Source: an uncultured Oscillospiraceae bacterium
GTDB lineage: Bacteria; Bacillota; Clostridia; Oscillospirales; Ruminococcaceae
NCBI GenBank assembly: GCA_904502045.1
Contig: CAJGEB010000069.1
Span: forward strand, 1 to 5,166
Length of the DNA: 5,166 nucleotides
Direction: 5' to 3'
A program made the translations under genes and the position numbers. The notes beneath the pieces were generated by a model. That model saw only the letters and a program-made list of their open reading frames with translations, ran no database searches and was not told the origin of the DNA. Below are positions 1 to 5,166 of this stretch, piece by piece. How positions within the stretch are numbered: the first letter of the stretch is position 1; each line of letters starts with the position of its first letter.

Positions 1-330
<330 letters not shown>

Positions 331-351
331 TTACGGACTTATATTGTATGG

Positions 352-368
352 GACTCAAAAAAAGAGTC
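352..368 (-). other. Short inverted repeat in the PFOR leader
   Basis: GACTC and GAGTC flank a seven-base homopolymer loop (A on the plus strand, U in the leader RNA), giving a 5-bp stem that extends by two pairs past one mismatch. It lies just downstream of the predicted start of transcription and upstream of the ribosome binding site, so it may be a 5' stabilising hairpin or part of an operator. On the minus strand the upstream arm reads TTTGTGACTC, which contains TTGTGA, a half-site-like match to operators of the redox regulator Rex. The other half is not present, so regulator identity is open. Confidence 0.35.
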
Positions 369-385
369 ACAAATATCCAAACCTC

Positions 386-414
386 AGTATAACATTTTTT
401 TATTATATTGTAAA
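386..414 (-). promoter_or_regulatory. Probable SigA promoter of the PFOR gene, extended -10 type
   Basis: Read on the minus strand, the -35 box is TTTACA (414 to 409, five of six consensus bases), the spacer is 17 bp, and the -10 box is TATACT (391 to 386, five of six). TG sits one base upstream of the -10 box (TGTTATACT), an extended -10. The region further upstream (about 430-480) is AT-rich and could act as an UP element. Transcription would begin near 379, giving a leader of about 67 bases. A second TATAAT on this strand (407 to 402) lacks a recognisable -35 box and is the weaker candidate. Confidence 0.6.
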
Positions 415-485
415 GAGGTAAAGGGAGGATAATTGATATTATTTTAACAAGAATTTTTAAAAATGTTTTAAATACAATAAATCAC

Positions 486-619
486 AAAAAAACGGGATAA
501 AGAGAGGAAAGGTGAGCGGGAAGGGAATAAAACCAAAAAACTGAGGAATAAGGAGAAAAACGGGTGATTAGAGGAGAAAAGAGGGGGAAAGAAGCGTTGA
601 CAGAGGGGAAAAGAAAGGG
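486..619 (+). other. Purine-rich intergenic tract
   Basis: By hand count only about 18 of 134 bases on the plus strand are pyrimidines. The tract contains repeated short motifs such as GGAGAAAA (near 552 and 573) and GAGGGG/AGGGGG runs. It lies between the divergent promoters of the PFOR gene and the CorC-like gene and ends at the spacer of the rightward promoter. No open reading frame with a start and ribosome binding site is credible inside it. To its left, 431-485 is AT-rich and includes a perfect 12-base palindrome, ATTTTTAAAAAT, at 453-464. Apart from the two promoters and the leader elements, I see nothing else in the 378-bp gap. Confidence 0.5.
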
Positions 620-625
620 TATAAT
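597..625 (+). promoter_or_regulatory. Perfect-consensus SigA promoter for the CorC-like gene
   Basis: The -35 box is TTGACA (597-602) and the -10 box is TATAAT (620-625), separated by exactly 17 bp; all twelve bases match the sigma-70/SigA consensus. Transcription would start near 632, leaving a leader of about 59 bases before the ATG at 691. The leader is too short for a known magnesium riboswitch such as ykoK (M-box), and I see no such structure. Confidence 0.85.
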
Positions 626-674
626 TAGTGTAGTTTGGTGTACCCTGAAATTACCGGACTAATTAAAAATTATT

Positions 675-680
675 GGAGGA
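675..680 (+). promoter_or_regulatory. Ribosome binding site that fixes the CorC-like start
   Basis: GGAGGA lies 10 bases upstream of the ATG at 691. A TTG at 673 in the same frame would add six residues (MEEDQI), but that codon overlaps the Shine-Dalgarno sequence itself and has no ribosome binding site of its own. ATG 691 is therefore the preferred start. Confidence 0.85.
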
Positions 681-690
681 AGATCAAATT

Positions 691-2124
691 ATGGATCCTG
701 ACGGGACTAATTGCCTGATCGCATTAACTGCGGCATCGGCGGGCGGAGGCGGCGTGATAATAAAAATAATTATTCTGGTCGCACTGATAATGCTGAATGC
801 ATTTTTCGCAATGAGCGAAATGGCAGTAATATCGCTTAATGACAACAAGCTGAGGAAGATGGTCGATGAGGGCGATAAGAAAGCGAAGAGGGTGGCGAAG
901 CTTACAGAGGATTCGTCTCGGTTTTTGGCAACGATACAGATAGGAGTTACGTTATCCGGATTTTTGGCGTCGGCGGTTGCAGCTGACAGCTTTGCGGAGC
1001 TGATAGTTAACGCGTTTGCGGGAGTAGCGATTTCTCCTGCGCTTGTACGCTCGGTATCTCTTGTTGTGATAACGATTCTGCTGTCGTATTTTACACTTGT
1101 ATTCGGAGAGCTTGCCCCGAAAAGACTTGCGATGCATTATCCGGAGAAGATAGCATTTAAGGTATCGGGGATACTGCTGTTTTTATCAAAGGGAATGAAG
1201 CCGTTTGTGGCATTACTTGCAGCGTCCACTAATTTAGTGGTGAGAGCGCTGGGAATTGATCCTCATGAGGAGCCTGAGGAGGTAACCGAAGAGGAGATAA
1301 GAATGATGGTAGACGTCGGTAAGCAAAAGGGAGTTATCGAGGAAAGCCAGAAGGATATGATAAATAATATTTTCGAGTTTGACGACAGGACTGTTGGGGA
1401 GGTAATGACTCACCGTACCGAAGTTGTATCTGTTGAGATAGACGATACTATCGAGGATATTATGGATATAGCTCTTAACGAGGGATATTCGCGTATTCCC
1501 GTTTATGAGGAAACGATAGATAATATAATCGGAATCGTATATGTAAAGGACCTTTTGAAATTTGTAAATCAGCCGGCTCCCGAAGGATTTTCGATAAAGG
1601 AATATTTACGTCCTGCGCTGTACGTACCGGCATCAAACAGGTGCAAGGAGCTGTTCGTGGAGTTCAAGAGCCAGAAGATACACATGGCTGTTGCGGTGGA
1701 CGAATACGGCGGTACTGCGGGAATAGTTACGATGGAGGATCTTCTTGAGGCTATCGTGGGAAATATTCAGGACGAATATGACGAAGAGGAAGAAGAGATC
1801 TCTCAGATAGACGACAACAACTTCACGATAGAGGGATCGACTTCCCTTGAGGAGATACATCAGCTGTTCGAGTTTGAGTTACCTGACGAAGAGCCTGACT
1901 ACGATACGCTCGGCGGAATGATAATGGACATTCTCGGAAGGATACCGGGTGAGGATGAGCATCCGACGGTTACGGTCGGAAACGTTGAGTTTACCGTCGA
2001 AAAGGTTGAGGATCGCAGAATAATGAGCGTTAAAGCGAGAAAATTTGAGATCGAGGAACCTGAAGAGGACGGCGAGAAAGAAAAAGATAAAAAAGAAAAG
2101 TCGAGTAGAAAGAACAGCGACTGA
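691..2124 (+). CDS. HlyC/CorC (CNNM/DUF21) family transporter with CBS pair, probable Mg2+/divalent cation exporter
   Basis: A 477-residue membrane protein with the full family architecture. The DUF21/CNNM transmembrane domain covers about residues 20-200: hydrophobic helices near 22-41, 79-98 and 118-138, then an amphipathic stretch near 155-188. It contains SEMA (42-45), TLSGFLAS (87-94) and the hallmark FGELAPKR (138-145). A CBS pair follows: CBS1 about 235-290 (VMTHRTE, GYSRIPVY at 265-272, GIVYVKDLL) and CBS2 about 305-358 (DEYGGTAGIV from 337). The CorC_HlyC C-terminal domain is about 370-453 (LGGMIMDILGRIP), then a charged Lys/Glu tail (455-477). Family knowledge: bacterial CorB/MpfA and animal CNNM relatives export Mg2+, with nucleotide binding at the CBS domains; hemolysin names are historical. 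The ion here is inferred. It is monocistronic: its own promoter, a terminator directly after, and a convergent neighbour. Length is normal and nothing is broken. Confidence 0.93.
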   Translation: MDPDGTNCLIALTAASAGGGGVIIKIIILVALIMLNAFFAMSEMAVISLNDNKLRKMVDEGDKKAKRVAKLTEDSSRFLATIQIGVTLSGFLASAVAADSFAELIVNAFAGVAISPALVRSVSLVVITILLSYFTLVFGELAPKRLAMHYPEKIAFKVSGILLFLSKGMKPFVALLAASTNLVVRALGIDPHEEPEEVTEEEIRMMVDVGKQKGVIEESQKDMINNIFEFDDRTVGEVMTHRTEVVSVEIDDTIEDIMDIALNEGYSRIPVYEETIDNIIGIVYVKDLLKFVNQPAPEGFSIKEYLRPALYVPASNRCKELFVEFKSQKIHMAVAVDEYGGTAGIVTMEDLLEAIVGNIQDEYDEEEEEISQIDDNNFTIEGSTSLEEIHQLFEFELPDEEPDYDTLGGMIMDILGRIPGEDEHPTVTVGNVEFTVEKVEDRRIMSVKARKFEIEEPEEDGEKEKDKKEKSSRKNSD

Positions 2125-2140
2125 TATTGAGCAAAAGATT

Positions 2141-2171
2141 ACGGCGAAGCTTTTTAAGCTTCGCCGTTTTT
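2141..2171 (+). terminator. Rho-independent terminator between convergent genes
   Basis: A perfect 12-bp stem (ACGGCGAAGCTT, 2141-2152, pairing with 2156-2167) closes a TTT loop and is followed by TTTTT (2167-2171). It starts 17 bases after the stop of the CorC-like gene. In the opposite direction the stem is followed by AATCTTTTGC, a weaker T-rich tail, so it probably also ends the leftward thrC-apgM transcript, whose last stop codon is at 2185-2187. Confidence 0.93.
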
Positions 2172-2184
2172 GTGCTGTAAAATA

Positions 2185-3411
2185 TTATTTAAAGAGCGGA
2201 GTTTTGCCAAGGAGTGCGCTCATAAGTACCGATGCATCGGGAACGTAAAGACCGGTATTTTCGGCGAGAGCCTCGGTGTAGCGCTTCGTGGAAAGCTCGG
2301 AGTTTGCATTACTTCTGTAAATCACAAAAGGAACCGGATCAGCACAGTGGGTACGTATCGAAAGGGGAGTTGGATGGTCGGGCATAAGGAGAACGGAAAA
2401 GTCTTCGCCTGAGCTGCGGAGTCCTGCAATAACGGGACCGACTACATCGCGGTCGATTATCTCAATAGCCTTGACCTTGTTATCGTACTCTCCTCTGTGG
2501 CCGTACTCATCGGGAGCTTCCATGTGAATATATACGAAATCGTGTCCGTTTTTGAGGAGTTCAAGGGCAGCCGAGGCTTTACCCGTATAATTTGAGTTGA
2601 GATTTCCGGTCGCGTTTTCCACGTCAACGACCTCAAGACCGGCGCAGATACCGATACCTTTTATCAGGTCAACAGCAGAGATAACTCCGCCGCTTATCCC
2701 GTATAATTTTTCGAAGCTGTCGAGGGTAGGTTTAGTACCCTCTCCCCAGAACCAGCAGCAAGAAGCGGGTCTGAGTCCGCGTGCGATACGTGCGCGGTTA
2801 ACGGGATGGTCCTTGAGGAGCTCGCGGGAACGTTTGCAGATATCAAGCATCATTTCTCCGTAGGGGCCTTTTGGGAGGTAGTCTTTAATCGGTTTTCCGA
2901 GAATATCGTGCGGAGGAGTGAGCTCAGAACCGGTCTCGGCGGACTTCATTACAAGACAGTGACGATAGCTTATACCGGGGTAGAGCTGCATCTTGTCGGA
3001 GTTGAATTCCTTTGCGAGAAAATTAATGAGCTCGGTGGATTCAGCGGTGGATATCTCATCGCTGCTGTAATCTATCATGGTAGTATCTTCAAAATTTTCC
3101 TCATCGGAAACGGTGACGAGATTGCATCTGAAGGTAACGTCGCCGTCGTCGAGCTTAATTCCCATACTTACCGCCTCAAGAGGAGAGCGTCCGCTGTAAT
3201 ATTTGCGGGGGTGGTAGCCCATGACCGAGAGGTTAGCGGTATCGCTGCCGGCGGACATTCCGTCGGGAACCGTTTTAGCGAGTCCGACACAGCCGTTTGC
3301 GGCTAAAAAGTCCATATTGGGCTTGTGTGCGTACTCAAGCGGAGTTTTATTACCGAGCTCGGCAAGCGGTCTGTCAGCCATACCGTCACCGAGAATAACT
3401 ACATATTTCAT
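2185..3411 (-). CDS. apgM: Archaeal-type cofactor-independent phosphoglycerate mutase homologue; possible homoserine kinase
   Basis: A 408-residue cytoplasmic protein of the alkaline phosphatase superfamily, close to the usual 395-410 of the aPGAM family. Metal and catalytic residues are in order: VILGDGMADRP with D9; AGSDTANLSVMGY with the probable nucleophile S56; HMEAPDEYGH with D301 and H305; MPDHPTP with D345 and H346; then RTH with H355. The family interconverts 2- and 3-phosphoglycerate through a phosphoserine intermediate using two metal ions. This branch is also annotated as a proposed homoserine kinase (a TIGRFAM model; from memory) because it recurs beside threonine genes in genomes lacking a classical ThrB. 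Here it follows thrC by 18 bp and must share its transcript. The start is supported by GAAAGG (3421-3426) nine bases upstream. Family membership is near certain; the substrate is not, since the active-site motifs alone do not separate mutase from kinase activity. Confidence 0.92.
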   Translation of the reverse strand: MKYVVILGDGMADRPLAELGNKTPLEYAHKPNMDFLAANGCVGLAKTVPDGMSAGSDTANLSVMGYHPRKYYSGRSPLEAVSMGIKLDDGDVTFRCNLVTVSDEENFEDTTMIDYSSDEISTAESTELINFLAKEFNSDKMQLYPGISYRHCLVMKSAETGSELTPPHDILGKPIKDYLPKGPYGEMMLDICKRSRELLKDHPVNRARIARGLRPASCCWFWGEGTKPTLDSFEKLYGISGGVISAVDLIKGIGICAGLEVVDVENATGNLNSNYTGKASAALELLKNGHDFVYIHMEAPDEYGHRGEYDNKVKAIEIIDRDVVGPVIAGLRSSGEDFSVLLMPDHPTPLSIRTHCADPVPFVIYRSNANSELSTKRYTEALAENTGLYVPDASVLMSALLGKTPLFK

Positions 3412-3429
3412 AATTTTTGACCTTTCGTT

Positions 3430-4923
3430 TTATTTTGCGAGCCAATCGCGAATAGTACTCTTCATATCTGCAGGGTCGATTACCTCATCGAAGCGAACGG
3501 GGAGGGTTTTAAGCTCGGAGAGTGCTGAGGGAATATCGTTTGCGGATACGGAAGAGAGGGCATCGAGAGCGTCGAAATCGTCTGTGGGAACCTCTTGGCC
3601 GAGTGCGGAAAGTACGCTTGATGCAAACTTGAAGGGACTTGCGGTTGAAGCAATAATGCAAGGAGTGGTATCGCCCGTACGTTTACGGTATTCGCCGTAC
3701 ACCTTGAGAGCTACTGCAGTATGGGTATCGCAGAGGTAGCCTTTTTTCTTGAAGAAAAGGTCGATAGTATCTGCGGTTTCCTTGTCGTCTGCGTAGCCGG
3801 AGTAGAACATTTCCGATACCTTTGAGAATATCTCTTCGCTTACGGTATATTTTCCGGTCTTGGCGAGGGAGTCCATATAAGATTTTATTAATACGTCGTT
3901 ATGTCCGCTGAGCTCGAAGAGGAGCCTCTCAAGATTTGATGAAATGAGAATATCCATTGAAGGAGAGGTAGTGAGTCTAAACTCGCGGTTACGGTCGTAG
4001 GTACCGGTGGAGATGAAGTCGGTGAGTACGTTGTTGGAGTTCGATGCGCAGATAAGCTTACCGACGGGGAGTCCGCAGCACTTTGCATAATATGCGGCGA
4101 GCAGGTTTCCGAAGTTACCTGTGGGAACCGTTACGTTGAATTTTTCTCCGCGGGCAATAGTATTGTTTTTGCGAAGCTCGCAGTAAGCGGAGAAATAGTA
4201 CGCAATCTGAGGAACGAGCCGTCCCCAATTTATAGAGTTAGCGGAGGAGAAGAAGTAGCCCTTTTCGTTGAGCTCCTCAGCAAACTCTGCGTCGGTGAAT
4301 ATCTTTTTAACGCCGCTCTGAGCATCGTCGAAATTACCGTGAACAGCAATAACGTTAACGTTATCGCCCTTTTGAGTAGCCATCTGCAGACGCTGCATAT
4401 TACTTGTACCGCCGTGGGGATAGAATACGCAGATTTTTACTCCGTCAACGTCGGCAAATCCGTCAAGAGCCGCTTTACCGGTATCTCCCGACGTAGCGGT
4501 AAGTATAACTGCGGTTTTATTTTCGCCGTTTTTTCTGAGGGATGCCGCGAGCAAGAAGGGGAGCAGCTGGAGTGCAAAATCTTTGAACGCGCAGGTCGGA
4601 CCGTGGAAAAGCTCAAGTACGTTTATTCCGTCGCCGATATCTTTGACGGGAGCCGCATTTTTAACGGGGAAGCTGTCGAAGCAGTAGGCTTTGGAAGCGT
4701 AAGAGAGCAGCTCGTCGTAGGAAAATTCGGGTAAAAATTTCGAGAGTACCGAAGCGACTCTTTGGGGGTATTCAAGCTCGCTCATTGCTTCGATCTCGTC
4801 AATATTGAAAAAAGGCAGCGTTTCGGGAACGAACAGCCCGCCGTCGCCGGCAGAGATTCCCGAAATAATAGCCTGAGAGGCGGATACTGATGCAGAAAGA
4901 TTTCTTGCGCTGGTGTAATTCAT
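3430..4923 (-). CDS. thrC: Threonine synthase
   Basis: A 497-residue PLP-dependent enzyme that converts O-phospho-L-homoserine and water to L-threonine and phosphate, the last step of threonine synthesis in the cytoplasm. Visible motifs: N-terminal YTSARN and DGGLFVPE (27-34), typical of threonine synthase; FHGPTCAFKDFA, where K114 should form the PLP Schiff base; TSGDTGKAA (144-152), the phosphate-binding loop; SSANSINWGRLVPQ (226-239); and PTGNFGN (267-273). The length fits the longer bacterial/fungal-type enzyme (E. coli ThrC is 428). The ATG at 4923 has AAGGAG (4932-4937) eight bases upstream, so the start is secure. It is first in a two-gene operon with the phosphoglycerate-mutase homologue. 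No classical GHMP-type homoserine kinase or homoserine dehydrogenase is visible in the window. The leader is short, with no T-box and no Thr/Ile-rich leader peptide. Confidence 0.97.
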   Translation of the reverse strand: MNYTSARNLSASVSASQAIISGISAGDGGLFVPETLPFFNIDEIEAMSELEYPQRVASVLSKFLPEFSYDELLSYASKAYCFDSFPVKNAAPVKDIGDGINVLELFHGPTCAFKDFALQLLPFLLAASLRKNGENKTAVILTATSGDTGKAALDGFADVDGVKICVFYPHGGTSNMQRLQMATQKGDNVNVIAVHGNFDDAQSGVKKIFTDAEFAEELNEKGYFFSSANSINWGRLVPQIAYYFSAYCELRKNNTIARGEKFNVTVPTGNFGNLLAAYYAKCCGLPVGKLICASNSNNVLTDFISTGTYDRNREFRLTTSPSMDILISSNLERLLFELSGHNDVLIKSYMDSLAKTGKYTVSEEIFSKVSEMFYSGYADDKETADTIDLFFKKKGYLCDTHTAVALKVYGEYRKRTGDTTPCIIASTASPFKFASSVLSALGQEVPTDDFDALDALSSVSANDIPSALSELKTLPVRFDEVIDPADMKSTIRDWLAK

Positions 4924-4953
4924 TGAAAAAACTCCTTAAAGTGTGTTTGTGCG

Positions 4954-4969
4954 GAATACAACTGTATTC
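4954..4969. promoter_or_regulatory. Perfect 7-bp dyad in the thrC start region, candidate operator
   Basis: GAATACA and TGTATTC are perfect inverted repeats separated by two bases. The dyad sits a few bases inside the predicted transcript of thrC (start near 4972), where a bound repressor would block initiation or early elongation. In RNA it could instead form a 6-bp stem with a four-base loop near the 5' end. I do not recognise it as a LexA, ArgR, CodY, CcpA or Rex site. No second copy was seen in the window. Confidence 0.45.
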
Positions 4970-4978
4970 GACGGTGAC

Positions 4979-5007
4979 ATTATATCACATATTTTTCTTT
5001 TTCGCAA
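4979..5007 (-). promoter_or_regulatory. Probable promoter of the thrC-apgM operon, extended -10 type
   Basis: Read on the minus strand: -35 box TTGCGA (5007 to 5002, four of six), spacer 17 bp, -10 box TATAAT (4984 to 4979, perfect), preceded by TG at the extended -10 position (TGATATAAT). AT-rich DNA lies upstream (5010-5040). The predicted start is near 4972, giving a leader of about 49 bases that contains the dyad at 4954-4969 and the AAGGAG ribosome binding site. Confidence 0.7.
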
Positions 5008-5111
5008 TAGGAATAAACAAAACAAAAAATAAAAATATCGCCAAAAACTCGGATCACTGAATGAGAAGCGGAGTAAAGTGACGGTTGAGCGGGAGCGGGC
5101 ATATATTAACA

Positions 5112-5166
5112 ATGGAGAAAGCCGCAAAAGCGGGGTTCTCGAAAAGAATCAGGGAAGATTTTAATA
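5112..5166 (+). CDS. Possible start of a rightward gene, cut by the window edge
   Basis: From the ATG at 5112 the frame stays open to the edge and reads MEKAAKAGFSKRIREDFN; an in-frame TTG at 5085 is an alternative. The codons (GCC, GCA, GCG, TCG, GAG) resemble those of the neighbouring genes. Against it, there is no well-spaced ribosome binding site for the ATG (GGGAG at 5091-5095 is 16 bases away) and no clear promoter. I cannot assign a family from 18 residues. A minus-strand frame also crosses this stretch and ends in a stop near 5060, so the true strand is uncertain. Confidence 0.25.
   Translation, partial: MEKAAKAGFSKRIREDFN

Noticed and set aside
402..407. TATAAT on the minus strand as the PFOR -10 box
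   Set aside because: No -35 box at 16-18 bp spacing; the neighbouring TTTACA/TGTTATACT pair is much better.
421..428. AAGGGAGG as a ribosome binding site on the plus strand
   Set aside because: The strong match is followed only by TTG ATA TTA TTT and a stop, so no gene can use it; it is probably chance in purine-rich DNA.
2045..2412. Plus-strand frames running through the terminator (2045-2248 and 2170-2412)
   Set aside because: One is a shifted frame of the CorC-like tail that reads through the 2141-2171 hairpin; the other is antisense to the end of the mutase homologue.
2806..3739. Plus-strand frames of 166 and 172 codons (2806-3306 and 3221-3739)
   Set aside because: They are antisense to the mutase homologue and to thrC, whose motifs are unmistakable; one crosses the junction between the two real genes.
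4339..4734. Plus-strand frame of 131 codons
   Set aside because: Antisense to the conserved PLP and phosphate-binding region of thrC.
4924..4978. T-box riboswitch or threonine attenuator ahead of thrC
   Set aside because: The leader is only about 49 bases and contains no T-box core sequence, no Thr/Ile-rich leader peptide and no terminator.
4936..5127. Minus-strand frame of 63 codons upstream of thrC
   Set aside because: It starts at a TTG without a ribosome binding site and runs across the predicted thrC promoter, dyad and leader; its product is low-complexity Phe/Leu/Arg from AT-rich DNA.
5115..5140. Inverted repeat as a transcription terminator
   Set aside because: The stem is interrupted and neither side is followed directly by a run of T, so termination is unlikely.

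Overview
The window looks like chromosomal DNA from an anaerobic Gram-positive bacterium, most likely a clostridial (Oscillospiraceae/Ruminococcaceae-like) genome. The evidence is a pyruvate:ferredoxin oxidoreductase, strong AAGGAG/GGGAGG-type ribosome binding sites, SigA-like promoters and the protein sequences themselves. The assignment is by recognition, not by search. I see no insertion sequence, phage gene, CRISPR array, tRNA or rRNA.

Layout, left to right. Positions 1-312 (minus strand) hold the first 104 codons of pyruvate:ferredoxin/flavodoxin oxidoreductase; the rest lies beyond the left edge. Positions 313-690 are a divergent intergenic region. It holds an extended -10 promoter and a short leader hairpin for the oxidoreductase, an AT-rich stretch, a strikingly purine-rich tract, and a perfect-consensus SigA promoter (TTGACA, 17 bp, TATAAT) facing right. 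Positions 691-2124 (plus strand) encode a HlyC/CorC (CNNM/DUF21) family membrane protein with paired CBS domains, probably a magnesium or other divalent-cation exporter. A strong hairpin terminator at 2141-2171 separates it from the convergent minus-strand pair.

That pair, transcribed right to left, is threonine synthase (thrC, 3430-4923) followed 18 bp later by an archaeal-type cofactor-independent phosphoglycerate-mutase homologue (2185-3411). A single extended -10 promoter and a 16-bp dyad lie upstream of thrC. Positions 4985-5166 are mostly intergenic, with a possible start of a rightward gene at the right edge.

How the genes fit together: the thrC/apgM-like pair is the most informative part. 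ThrC converts O-phosphohomoserine to threonine. The co-transcribed mutase homologue belongs to a branch long suspected of being a non-orthologous homoserine kinase, so the operon may encode the last two steps of threonine synthesis. The oxidoreductase and the CorC-like protein are neighbours with their own promoters and no evident link to threonine. Nothing here looks like a wholly new system; the unresolved function of the mutase homologue is the best lead.
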